From Clostridia bacterium (GTDB lineage Bacteria > Bacillota > Clostridia > Oscillospirales > QAMX01), in assembly GCA_024404415.1 (NCBI GenBank), contig JAKSPX010000009.1, positions 1-14,741 of the forward strand: a stretch of DNA of 14,741 bases, read 5' to 3'. Below the pieces are notes generated by a model. That model saw only the letters and a list, made by a program, of their open reading frames with translations. It had not been told where the DNA came from and did no database searches. This document shows positions 6,823 through 14,688 of the stretch, piece after piece (position 1 is the first letter of the stretch; every line of letters begins with the position of its first letter). The position numbers were made by a program, and so were the translations under genes.

Positions 6823-7782
6823 ATGAATAACGACAAGTTTCGCTGGGCTTTTCTGGCGCACCTCGGCTACAATATGTGGGCGGATCCCGTCATGGATAAA
6901 TGGGGCGTTCCCGGCCTTCCGCAGGAGCTCACCGAGGTCTCGGCGGAGAGATGTCTGCGCTTTGACCGGGCGCTTTTCCGCGAGGAAATGAAAAAACTGG
7001 CGGACGCGGGCATGAACACGCTGGTGCTCGACCTCGGTGAGGGCATTCAGTATGAAAGCCACCCGGAGATCGCGTGCGAGGGCGCTTTTTCCAAGGAGGA
7101 GATCCGGAAGGAGATCGCCCTTTTGGGTGAATGGGGGATCGAGGTCATCCCGAAGCTCAATTTCTCCGCCTGCCACGACGAATGGATGGGCGAATACGGG
7201 CGGATGCTCTCCACCACGCCTTACTACCGTTTCTGCGAGGATATCCTCGCGGAAGTCTGCGAATTATTCGATCATCCGAAGCTTTTCCACCTCGGCATGG
7301 ACGAGGAGACGCCTGGACATCAGGCGCGTTACAACATGATGATCGTCCGGCAGGGAGAGCTTTGGTGGCACGACTTCAACTTCCTCAGGGATGCGCTCCT
7401 CCGCCGCGGCGTTAGACCGTGGATCTGGTCGGACTACGTCTGGAACCACGAGGAGGAATTCCTGAAAAAGATGTCCAAGGACGTCATGCAGACCAACTGG
7501 TATTACGATCTCTTCAAGGGCGAGGACAACGTCTATATCCGCACCTACGATGTGCTGGATAAGAACGGCTTTGATCAGATCCCCGCCTCGAGCGTCTGGT
7601 CCAACGTCGAAAGCTTCGAGGAGACGGTGGAGACCCTCACGCCCGCGCTTGATCCGGCTCTCCTCAAGGGCTTCATGCAGACCGTGTGGCGCCCGATGAC
7701 CGAAAAATTCCGCGACCGGCAGGAGCTCGGCCTTGCGACCTTCAAGCGCGCGAAGGCGTGGTACGACGGCCGGAAAGACTGA
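6823..7782 (+). CDS. GH20-like protein, catalytic barrel only
   Basis: This 319-residue cytoplasmic protein resembles the catalytic barrel of family 20 hexosaminidases without the usual N-terminal GH20b domain. It shares block motifs with the 792-residue GH20 enzyme in this window: YESHPEI (77-83) against YDSHPEI, GIEVIPKL (105-112) against GLEVIPEI, HLGMDEE (156-162) against HMGHDEV, and RPWIWSDY (198-205) against MMIWGDM. In GH20 the Asp-Glu pair (here D160-E161) positions the substrate acetamido group and donates the proton, so activity is plausible. The ATG follows AGAGGGA by about 5 nt. It starts 69 nt after the U32-like gene with no terminator visible between them and may belong to the MATE operon. 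It could also be a non-hydrolytic or altered-specificity relative. Confidence 0.75.
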   Translation: MNNDKFRWAFLAHLGYNMWADPVMDKWGVPGLPQELTEVSAERCLRFDRALFREEMKKLADAGMNTLVLDLGEGIQYESHPEIACEGAFSKEEIRKEIALLGEWGIEVIPKLNFSACHDEWMGEYGRMLSTTPYYRFCEDILAEVCELFDHPKLFHLGMDEETPGHQARYNMMIVRQGELWWHDFNFLRDALLRRGVRPWIWSDYVWNHEEEFLKKMSKDVMQTNWYYDLFKGEDNVYIRTYDVLDKNGFDQIPASSVWSNVESFEETVETLTPALDPALLKGFMQTVWRPMTEKFRDRQELGLATFKRAKAWYDGRKD

Positions 7783-7904
7783 AAATATGGCGCTTTCGCG
7801 CTGCCTGCCGCATCACCAGACCGCAAGCTTCCTGATCCGCTGTAAACGCAATGCTTAAAAAATAAAAAGGGCTGTCGCAAAATGCACACACCCCTGTCAT
7901 TCCG

Positions 7905-7926
7905 AGCCAGCGCCGCAGCGTTGGCT
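7905..7926. repeat. Hairpin 1 of the repeat family (loop CGCA)
   Basis: Stem AGCCAGCGC pairs with GCGTTGGCT over 9 positions with one G-T pair, around the loop CGCA (7914-7917). It directly follows the conserved TGTCATTCCG. Confidence 0.75.
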
Positions 7927-7932
7927 GTGGGT

Positions 7933-7958
7933 ACAAACCAGTTTGCGAACTGGTTTGT
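7933..7958. repeat. Hairpin 2 of the repeat family (loop TGCG)
   Basis: Stem ACAAACCAGTT pairs perfectly over 11 bp with AACTGGTTTGT around the loop TGCG (7944-7947), the complement of CGCA. It is followed by AATCCGTT at 7962. Confidence 0.8.
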
Positions 7959-7997
7959 TGAAATCCGTTTCACGATCGAAAGAGAACGGATTGCCAC

Positions 7998-8017
7998 AAC
8001 CAATCTGCGGATTGGTT
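7998..8017. repeat. Hairpin 3 of the repeat family (loop TGCG)
   Basis: Stem AACCAATC pairs perfectly over 8 bp with GATTGGTT around the loop TGCG (8006-8009). It is in reverse orientation relative to hairpin 1, ending at the inverted CATTGCGA arm. Confidence 0.8.
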
Positions 8018-8054
8018 TCGCAATGACAGACGCATTTTGCGACAGCCCCTTTAT

Positions 8055-10547
8055 TTATGAGCGTAATAGGATATCGTTGAGGGTATATAGGACCTCGTCA
8101 TGTCCGGCGGTCTTCACGCGGTAGGGAATGCCGGGGTAGAGGTCGAAGAGGTTATCGGAAAGGCGCTCTTCACCGTCAAGGTCGATACAGACCCCCATGA
8201 CGTAGCGGTCGCTTAAGTAGACCGTTTCCTCGCCTTCTCTGGCGACGGAAATCGAGGCGGGGGAAAGGGCGTATTCGTGGTAGCGGTGGGAAAGGAAGCG
8301 GGCGCGGGCGATAAGGCCGCCCTTTTCATCCGTGAGCAGGGCAAAGGGGATGGGAAGCGAGCCGCGCGCTTCTTTTTCGGCGACGGAGTGCGGGAGGAAA
8401 GCAAGCTTTGTCACGCGCCTCGCCGGGAGCGGGACGTCATTTTCTGCCTTTCGGATCTCTTTTCCGTCGGAGAGGAAGCAGCCCGCGGTCAACCCGGCGC
8501 GGCAGTCCTCGCCGCTATCGTTGATTCCCCAGAGGGTAACGCCGTCCCCTTCTTCACTGAAGACCAGGCGGATGGGGGCAAAGGCGCGTTTGACGTGGTA
8601 GAAGGCCGGGTTGCGCCGCCCCTCGTCGTCGAGGATGGTCCAGCTTCGGGAAGCGGGCCAGCAGTCATTGAACATCCAGAAGATGGCGGAGGAGGAAGAG
8701 AAGGCACGGCGGCGGAAATTGTCGATGTATTCCGAAAGACCCTCGCCCTGCACGTAGCCGCCCGCGGCGATGTACTGCTCCGCCGAAAACGCGGAGGGCA
8801 GAAGCCCCGTCCAGAAGCGCAGATCCTCGTCGGGAGAGGAGCCCTCCTTCATAAAGGCGAGCATATTGTCGTGCGCCATGTAAGCCTGACTTGCGGTGTA
8901 GTCCCCCGAAAGGTCGGTGACAAGGGAAAGCGCGCGGCGGTTGACGGGGCCGAGGATGCCGCCTTCGTTGGGGAAGCGGCAGACCATGTCCCGGTATTTG
9001 CGGTGATCCTTTTCAAGGAAACCCACGCCCCACGGGTGCTGGTCGCCCACGGTCTCCGCCCAGCAATCCTCATTTCCGTCCGGCGAATAGGGGCTCGCGG
9101 GCTGATAGTATTTTTCGGGATCCTCTTCTTTGAGGATGGCGGGGTATTCCTCCGTAAAGAGGGCGTGACCGAAGGGCGAAAGCTCGTTGTTGCCGCACCA
9201 CACGATGAGGGAGGGGTGGCGCGAGAGCCGCCTTGCCTGATAACGGGCCTCCTCCAGCATGGAAAGGTGGAGCGTTTCATCCTCCTCGACGGGCGGGTAG
9301 GCGCAGGCAGAGATGAATTCCTGCCACAGAAGAAGTCCCTTGCGGTCGCAGAGATTATAAAGCGCGTCGCGCTCGTAGAGGCCACCGCCCCAGACGCGGA
9401 GCATATTCATGTTGGCCTCGCGTGCGCGGTCGGTCAGACGGTCGTAATCCTCCACGGTCACGGCACCGGGGAAGAGGGAGAGCGGCACGAGGTTGCTTCC
9501 CTTGACGAACACGGGGATCTGATTGACACGTATGGTGAAATACCGCCCGGTTTCGGGGTGCGGGGATTGATCCACATCCACCCGGCGGAAGCCGATTTCC
9601 GTTTCCTTGTGCCAGACCATCCGCTCGCCCTGCCATAAGGTCAGGGAAACGGGGTAAAGCGGCTGTTCCCCGTAGCCGACGGGGTACCAGAGGGCGGGGT
9701 GATCGAGCGTCAGGGCGGCGGAAAGACCTTCTGATACGATGCTCTTACCGTCGACGGTCATTTCCAGACGACAATCCTCCGGGATCGGCTCGCCCTCCGG
9801 GAGGAAGACGCGGGAGGTGACGGAGGCGGAAGCCAGATCCGCGCTCACGCTCTGCCGGACCTGGAAGTGGGAAATGACAAGCGCCGGGTCGCGGAGAAGC
9901 GAGACGTTCCCGGAGATGCCGACGTTCAGAAGGCGCGGGCTCCAATCCCATTCGGATTCGTACTGGGGCTTTCGCATCCATAGGCGTTTGGTGAGAAGTA
10001 ACCCGACGTCCTGCGAGGCGGAATACTTGTCGCGGATGGGGCGGTCACAGACGTTGAAAAGGCCGCTGTCCATGCGCACGACCAGCTCATTTTCGCCTGC
10101 ATGGAAAAAATCGTTTGCCCGGAAGAGGAGCGGGAGGAACATATTTTCATGCCGCGCCGCCTCTTTGCCGTTGATATAGATGATGGCCGAAAGATCCAGC
10201 TCCTCAAAATGCAGGTAGAGCCGGTCACGGAGCCATTCCTCCGGGATGTCGATCGTGCGGCGGTAGTACCAGACGGTTTCCTCCACCCAGCGGGCCTTGA
10301 AAATGTTGATGCCGATGCGCGGGTCGTCCAGTAATCCGGCCCGCATCAGATCCAGATGCACCTCACCCGGCACCGCCGCGTCCAGCCATCCGGCCTCGTT
10401 ATAGGAGCCCGCCAGCGTGCGGGGTGTACCGCGGAATTCGGCAAAAACGTCATGATCGTTCTGATGCTTCAGAACGTAGGGAGCGCCGCCGCGCTGGCCG
10501 GTGCTCCAGTGAAGCTTCCAGTTACCGTTCAGACTGATCGCGTTCAT
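8055..10547 (-). CDS. GH2 beta-mannosidase-type glycoside hydrolase
   Basis: This 830-residue enzyme of glycoside hydrolase family 2 should release beta-linked mannose from the non-reducing end of oligosaccharides. The order is an N-terminal sugar-binding domain (about 1-220), an immunoglobulin-like domain (about 225-325), a catalytic barrel (about 330-660) and C-terminal beta domains. NMLRVWGGGLYE (381-392) and VWCGNNE (449-455) are typical of the beta-mannosidase branch, with E455 the acid/base. The likely nucleophile is E528 in RFPNEGG, which differs from the SEFG-type context of many homologs. There is no signal peptide, so it is cytoplasmic. The ATG follows GGAGGA by about 5 nt and lies 22 nt after the GH20 gene, so the two form an operon. 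Another beta-glycosidase specificity within GH2 is possible. The stop codon abuts the inverted-repeat element. Confidence 0.9.
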   Translation of the reverse strand: MNAISLNGNWKLHWSTGQRGGAPYVLKHQNDHDVFAEFRGTPRTLAGSYNEAGWLDAAVPGEVHLDLMRAGLLDDPRIGINIFKARWVEETVWYYRRTIDIPEEWLRDRLYLHFEELDLSAIIYINGKEAARHENMFLPLLFRANDFFHAGENELVVRMDSGLFNVCDRPIRDKYSASQDVGLLLTKRLWMRKPQYESEWDWSPRLLNVGISGNVSLLRDPALVISHFQVRQSVSADLASASVTSRVFLPEGEPIPEDCRLEMTVDGKSIVSEGLSAALTLDHPALWYPVGYGEQPLYPVSLTLWQGERMVWHKETEIGFRRVDVDQSPHPETGRYFTIRVNQIPVFVKGSNLVPLSLFPGAVTVEDYDRLTDRAREANMNMLRVWGGGLYERDALYNLCDRKGLLLWQEFISACAYPPVEEDETLHLSMLEEARYQARRLSRHPSLIVWCGNNELSPFGHALFTEEYPAILKEEDPEKYYQPASPYSPDGNEDCWAETVGDQHPWGVGFLEKDHRKYRDMVCRFPNEGGILGPVNRRALSLVTDLSGDYTASQAYMAHDNMLAFMKEGSSPDEDLRFWTGLLPSAFSAEQYIAAGGYVQGEGLSEYIDNFRRRAFSSSSAIFWMFNDCWPASRSWTILDDEGRRNPAFYHVKRAFAPIRLVFSEEGDGVTLWGINDSGEDCRAGLTAGCFLSDGKEIRKAENDVPLPARRVTKLAFLPHSVAEKEARGSLPIPFALLTDEKGGLIARARFLSHRYHEYALSPASISVAREGEETVYLSDRYVMGVCIDLDGEERLSDNLFDLYPGIPYRVKTAGHDEVLYTLNDILLRS

Positions 10548-10569
10548 GTTGTTCCTCCGTTTCGGAAAA

Positions 10570-12948
10570 TCAGAGAGCCTCGGAGAGCCCTTCGAGGCGG
10601 TATAAAAGGACGTGGACGTCGGTCTCGCCGTCGCCCGCGAGTGTGACCGAGGTTATCTTCTTTCCCGGCGAGGGATTTTTCCAGAACAGGCGGTAGAGCG
10701 TGACGTCGCTCCCGTCCGCGTCTTTCAGGCTGACCGGGTCGGCAAGATAGGTCGCAATGTAGCCCTCGTGGCGATAATAGGGCGGGGCGAGGGGAGAGGC
10801 GTGGCGCTCATTCATGGCGCGGATGCTGCCGCCGTAGGCGATGGGGATGATCTCCTCCGTGCCGTCTTCGTAGGTGATCACGTATTTCCCGACCGGGAGA
10901 AGCTCTTCCCACGCGATGCGGGCTGCGGGGCGGTCAGCCGTGTGAGTGAAGACCAATGCGTCAAAGTGCCGGCCGAGCGTGAAGGTGAGCGCGTGATTTT
11001 CGGCGTAGGGATCGGCGAGGCCTGCAACGGAATAAGGCGCGGCGGACGGGGCGAGGAGGTCCTCGGAATGGGCGTATTCCTCGGGAATACCGCTGAGATC
11101 CTTGCGCAGCTTGTGTAAAAGCGGGCGCAGGCGCTCGTCATAGGAACGGCGCGCGTCGGCGTTGTAGCCCTCGCGCCAGAGCATGCCCGCCGTATAGAGC
11201 ATGTCGTAAAGCTTGCCCTCGTAGGCGAGGCGATTTTCTTCGGTGTCGACCCACATGGAGACCTGCCCGCCGAGAATACCTTCCTTCGCCGCGCGGGAGG
11301 CATAGCGCGGGTAGTGGCTGGAATAGAGATTCCCCATGATGACCCGGAAACCGTGGGAAAGCAGGCGGTCTTCCAGATCCTTGTCAAAATGGAAATACCA
11401 GATGAAATCCAAAAGGATGATGTCCTTCGGGATCAGGTCGATGGCCGGGGGCGTTTTGTAGGTGGTGACGTCATGGAGCATATCGCCCCAGATCATCATT
11501 TTGAGGCCCTTTTTGGCGAGATAATCGTGGATGCGCTTCACATCGGAGGCAAAGAGCTCCGCGGGGTCACGGTCACGGCATTTTTCGCATACGCCGATCT
11601 CGTAGACCTCGTCGTGGCCCATGTGGACATAGCGCTTGGGCTTGAAGACGTCGATGACTTCATCGGCGATGTCGAATAGAATTTCATAGCTGCGTTCGTC
11701 GGCGGCGCAATAGCAGTGGGCGTGCTTTTTCTCCGGGCGGATGTCGGCTGTGGAGAATTCCTCGGCCTTGTCCTGCCCGGCTTTTTCTTCGGGGGCCACC
11801 TCGCCGATCTCCGGGTGCGCCATGGTGATATACTGAACGTGGGAAAGCGACTGGATCTCCGGGATGACCTCAAGACCGAAGCTCTCGGCGTAGGTCACGA
11901 TGTCCCGCACCTCGTCCTTTTCAAGCGACCGCCCGCCACAAACCATGGCCGCGTGCGCCGCCTGCGCGCCGCGCCCGGCCTCGAAATCATCCTCCACCTG
12001 ATTCCAGACGGCGTTGATCTCGGGGTGAGAGTCGTATGTCATGCCGCGCGCGACCTCGATGAAGAGGGTGTTGTATTTCATCGGGACGAGCAGATCACGG
12101 ATCAGACGCTTGAAAAACGGAATGTTTTCGCGCTTGGGAAGGCCGAAGTGCGCCCCGCGGAAGGGCTTATAGGGATGATCTTCGACCTTGAGCGGGCATA
12201 CGACGCCGTCCTTCACGGCCATCAACATGGCAGCCGCCGCGTAAAGAAGGCCGAGACGGTCGCTTGCTGCGGCTTTCAGGCAGTCTTCGCTGCTTTCCAC
12301 ATGATACTGTTCTTTTGCAAGCGTTTTATCCTTCGTGAAAACGACGGGGGAAGGAACGGATGCGTCATAAGGCCGGATCGGAAGGCGGAGCCCGCATTCT
12401 TTTTCAAGGCTCGATGCGAAATAGGAGGCCGCGAAGCTTGCGTCCTCATCATCCGCGCCGCAGAGGATAGCTTTGGCGGAAGCGAGGTTGAAGCCCTTTC
12501 CTTCTCCGTAAGTCACGGAAAAAGGCGCGGGGTAGAGGTCGACGCCGTCGAAAGCCGCGCCGGTCAGGTCGAGGTCTTCCAGAATCAGGGGCAGAAAATC
12601 TGCGTGGAAGCGGGCGATGAGCTTATTTGCATACACCCCGGCGACGGGATTTTCCCCGTTTTCCGCGTGTGCGACGCATTTGAGCGACGTGCCGTCGGGG
12701 ATGAAAAGCTCGGTCTTTCTGATGCCCTCGGCGTGATCCAGAAGGAGGGTGTCGATGAAATAGGTCCCGTCGAGGTCGATGACCAGATCACAGCCGGTAT
12801 TGAGGATGGTGAGCTGCCGGTAGCTTATGTGCCCGCCGGAGAAGAGCGTGCCCTCGTCCGGGGATCCGTCGGGCGAAAAGGGGAGGAGCGTGCCGCGGTG
12901 AAAAAGCCGATATCCGGCGATGTGTTTTTTCAGAGAACCGATATACAT
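10570..12948 (-). CDS. GH20 beta-N-acetylhexosaminidase
   Basis: This is a 792-residue enzyme expected to remove terminal beta-linked GlcNAc or GalNAc by substrate-assisted catalysis. An N-terminal beta region (1-140) leads into a GH20b-like domain (about 142-255, ending in the helix SDRLGLLYAAAAML). The catalytic barrel then starts at RGAHFGLPKREN (264-275). The catalytic pair is D446-E447 in VHMGHDEV (441-448), with H370 in SLSH and W487 in MIWGDM as further expected pocket residues. A C-terminal beta domain follows from about 640. There is no signal peptide, so it acts inside the cell. ATG 12948 follows GAGG by 9 nt. The gene has its own strong promoter and is followed after 22 nt by the GH2 enzyme. 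Together they could dismantle Man-beta-GlcNAc oligosaccharides. Confidence 0.9.
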   Translation of the reverse strand: MYIGSLKKHIAGYRLFHRGTLLPFSPDGSPDEGTLFSGGHISYRQLTILNTGCDLVIDLDGTYFIDTLLLDHAEGIRKTELFIPDGTSLKCVAHAENGENPVAGVYANKLIARFHADFLPLILEDLDLTGAAFDGVDLYPAPFSVTYGEGKGFNLASAKAILCGADDEDASFAASYFASSLEKECGLRLPIRPYDASVPSPVVFTKDKTLAKEQYHVESSEDCLKAAASDRLGLLYAAAAMLMAVKDGVVCPLKVEDHPYKPFRGAHFGLPKRENIPFFKRLIRDLLVPMKYNTLFIEVARGMTYDSHPEINAVWNQVEDDFEAGRGAQAAHAAMVCGGRSLEKDEVRDIVTYAESFGLEVIPEIQSLSHVQYITMAHPEIGEVAPEEKAGQDKAEEFSTADIRPEKKHAHCYCAADERSYEILFDIADEVIDVFKPKRYVHMGHDEVYEIGVCEKCRDRDPAELFASDVKRIHDYLAKKGLKMMIWGDMLHDVTTYKTPPAIDLIPKDIILLDFIWYFHFDKDLEDRLLSHGFRVIMGNLYSSHYPRYASRAAKEGILGGQVSMWVDTEENRLAYEGKLYDMLYTAGMLWREGYNADARRSYDERLRPLLHKLRKDLSGIPEEYAHSEDLLAPSAAPYSVAGLADPYAENHALTFTLGRHFDALVFTHTADRPAARIAWEELLPVGKYVITYEDGTEEIIPIAYGGSIRAMNERHASPLAPPYYRHEGYIATYLADPVSLKDADGSDVTLYRLFWKNPSPGKKITSVTLAGDGETDVHVLLYRLEGLSEAL

Positions 12949-12960
12949 AGGTCTATACCT

Positions 12961-12980
12961 CGTAAATAAGCGTTATTACG
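12961..12980. promoter_or_regulatory. Imperfect palindrome over the GH20 transcription start
   Basis: CGTAA (12961-12965) and TTACG (12976-12980) form an inverted repeat with a 10-nt spacer, and the core contains AATAA-GCG-TTATT. It would cover about +1 to +20 of the GH20-GH2 transcript, where a repressor would block initiation. No regulator gene lies beside it, so its binder is unknown. Confidence 0.35.
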
Positions 12981-12986
12981 GCTTTC

Positions 12987-13015
12987 ATCGTAGCATATCG
13001 TGCCCGCGGTGTCAA
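12987..13015 (-). promoter_or_regulatory. Sigma-70-type promoter of the GH20-GH2 operon
   Basis: Minus strand TTGACA (13015-13010, perfect), a 17-nt spacer, then TACGAT (12992-12987, 4/6). Transcription would begin near 12980, giving a leader of about 32 nt with the GAGG ribosome binding site. Confidence 0.75.
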
Positions 13016-13041
13016 GGGATGGACGCACGGAGAGAAAACCG

Positions 13042-13070
13042 TTGCCGTTTTTCATGAGGTGGTATATAAT
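13042..13070 (+). promoter_or_regulatory. Sigma-70-type promoter of the GH28-like gene
   Basis: Plus strand TTGCCG (13042-13047, 4/6), a 17-nt spacer, then TATAAT (13065-13070, perfect). Transcription would begin near 13077. This rules out the upstream in-frame ATGs at 13054 and 13069 as starts and supports ATG 13099. Confidence 0.7.
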
Positions 13071-13098
13071 GGCAGAAATAACGATGAGGAGAAAATAC

Positions 13099-14607
13099 AT
13101 GAATACATCCAGAGTTTACCCGTTTACCGTCGGTGAAGCGCCGAGCGCCGCCTTTATCATGACGGTGGACGGCGTGCCGACGCCTTTACACATCGCGCGC
13201 GTCTCCGCCGCCCCCATCAACCGCCGCTGGCCGGGGCATCAGCGCCCCATTGAGCAGACCGAGCTCGCCGCCTTTGCGCTTTTTGAAACCGATTCCCCGA
13301 CGGAGATCACCATCAGGCCGCGAAGGCATTTTCAGAAGGTCATCGTCCGCCCGCTTTCCAAAAAGGTGACGCCCGTGATCGAGGACGGCCTGATCCGCTT
13401 CACCATTCCCGGTCCCGGCGCCTACACCGTGGAGCTGGACGGGTATCATCATGCGCTGCATCTCTTTGTCGATCCCGTGAAAACATACGACGTCGATATC
13501 CATGACGAAAACGTCCTTTATTTCGGCAAGGGGCTTCACGACGTGGGCGTGATCGAGATGAAGTCTAACCAGACGCTCTTCATCGACGAAGGCGCAGTCG
13601 TTTTCGCGCGCATCTATGCCCGCGACGCAGACAACATCCGCATCCTCGGCCATGGCATCCTCGACGGCAGCCGCAACGTCGAAAAATTCCTTTTTGAATT
13701 CGGCGAAAAGGAGATCGAGCAATTCAACAAGGGGTTCGCCGTCACCAACGTCGAGCGCAAGCACACTATCCAACTTGAATACTGCGACAATGTCGAGATC
13801 GACGGCATCACCATCCGCGATTCACTGGTCTACAACATCCGCCCGGTCTGCTGCCGCGGGTTGAAGATCGAAAACGTCAAGATCATCGGCAACTGGCGGT
13901 ATAACTCCGACGGGATCGATATGCACAACTGCGAGCACGTGGTGATCCGCAGCTCGTTTATCCGCACCTTTGACGACTCCATTTGTATCAAGGGCTTTGA
14001 TTACGCTCAGAATGAAGCCGATATGCTCCATGACGGATATCTGCACGATGTGTTCCGGGACGTTCTGGTGGAGAATTGCACTGTGTGGTGCGATTGGGGG
14101 CGCTCCCTTGAGTTTGGTGCCGAGACCAGAGCGCAGGAGATCAGCGGGGTGATCTTCCGCGATTGCGACCTGATCCACAACAGCTCCGTGGCCTGCGACG
14201 TGCAGAACGTCGACTATGCCGTCATCCACGATGTTCTTTTTGACGACATCCGCGTGGAATATGACGACGTTTCCCAGCGCCCGATGATACAGGAAACCGA
14301 CAATGACGTGTATGAGGAGGACCCGGATTCTCCGTATATGCCGACTCTGCTCGGTGCCTACATTCTCTATATCCCCGAATACTCCAAGGACGGCACCAGA
14401 CGCGGCGTCATCCGCGACGTGACCTTCCGGAATATCCGCGTCTTCGCGCCGAAGATGCCGCGCTCGACCTTCCTGGGGTTCGATGATGAGCACAGATGCC
14501 ATGCGATCACCGTCGACGGCCTTTATCTCAACGAAAGGCGCGTCACCTCCATGGAAGAGGCCAATATTTCCGCGGAGCAGTTTACGTCCGATATCCGGCT
14601 TCTCTGA
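13099..14607 (+). CDS. GH28-fold glycoside hydrolase (polygalacturonase-like, non-canonical motifs)
   Basis: This 502-residue protein has an N-terminal beta domain (about 1-130) followed by a right-handed parallel beta-helix (about 135-480), shown by repeated short I/V-rich turns. Two GH28 hallmarks are present: NSDGID (269-274) and FDD (291-293), which supply catalytic aspartates in polygalacturonases (candidates D271, D292, D293). The third hallmark, GHG, is replaced by GRSLEFG (334-340), and no RIK-type motif is evident, so the substrate probably differs from plain polygalacturonan. There is no signal peptide, so it is intracellular. ATG 13099 is chosen because GAGGAG lies 7 nt upstream and the promoter -10 ends at 13070; upstream in-frame ATGs fall within the promoter. 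It is transcribed divergently from the GH20-GH2 operon, which suggests shared use on one glycan. Confidence 0.8.
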   Translation: MNTSRVYPFTVGEAPSAAFIMTVDGVPTPLHIARVSAAPINRRWPGHQRPIEQTELAAFALFETDSPTEITIRPRRHFQKVIVRPLSKKVTPVIEDGLIRFTIPGPGAYTVELDGYHHALHLFVDPVKTYDVDIHDENVLYFGKGLHDVGVIEMKSNQTLFIDEGAVVFARIYARDADNIRILGHGILDGSRNVEKFLFEFGEKEIEQFNKGFAVTNVERKHTIQLEYCDNVEIDGITIRDSLVYNIRPVCCRGLKIENVKIIGNWRYNSDGIDMHNCEHVVIRSSFIRTFDDSICIKGFDYAQNEADMLHDGYLHDVFRDVLVENCTVWCDWGRSLEFGAETRAQEISGVIFRDCDLIHNSSVACDVQNVDYAVIHDVLFDDIRVEYDDVSQRPMIQETDNDVYEEDPDSPYMPTLLGAYILYIPEYSKDGTRRGVIRDVTFRNIRVFAPKMPRSTFLGFDDEHRCHAITVDGLYLNERRVTSMEEANISAEQFTSDIRLL

Positions 14608-14688
14608 AGCGACGGACGATAGCCGGGCAGAAAGCGGAAGTGAAGTACATAGCGGGGATTGCTATTTAGAAAAGACAGAATCATATAC

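Larger units (their letters stand above)
7861..8055. mobile_element. MITE-like inverted-repeat element, possibly a bidirectional terminator
   Basis: The ends are perfect 17-bp inverted repeats: GGGCTGTCGCAAAATGC at 7869-7885 and its reverse complement at 8032-8048. The outer flanks AATAAAAA and AATAAAG extend the match. A second, inner inverted pair is CTGTCATTCCGA (7894-7905) and the complement of CTGTCATTGCGA (8018-8029). The interior holds three hairpins (listed separately) and the pair AATCCGTT (7962-7969) / AACGGATT (7985-7992), but no credible gene. Size and structure fit a non-autonomous element. No clear target-site duplication is seen. The outer arms are followed by T-rich tracts in both directions, so it could terminate both flanking convergent genes. 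Its right edge touches the stop codon of the GH2 gene. Confidence 0.7.

Noticed and set aside
7742..8124. Short open frames across 7742-8124 on both strands
   Set aside because: They read through the inverted-repeat element and hairpins, whose palindromes generate the frames. No ribosome binding site or domain. The segment 7790-7860 holds nothing I can name.
8277..9638. A 453-codon open frame on the plus strand
   Set aside because: It is antisense to the GH2 gene, with no recognisable domain and no ribosome binding site. GC-rich codon bias explains it.
11716..12969. A 417-codon open frame on the plus strand
   Set aside because: It is antisense to the GH20 gene and runs through that operon's promoter. 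No family features.
14649..14665. Hairpin ATAGC-7 nt-GCTAT after the GH28-like gene, as a terminator
   Set aside because: Only a 5-bp AT-containing stem, followed by TTAG rather than a T-run. Too weak to call.
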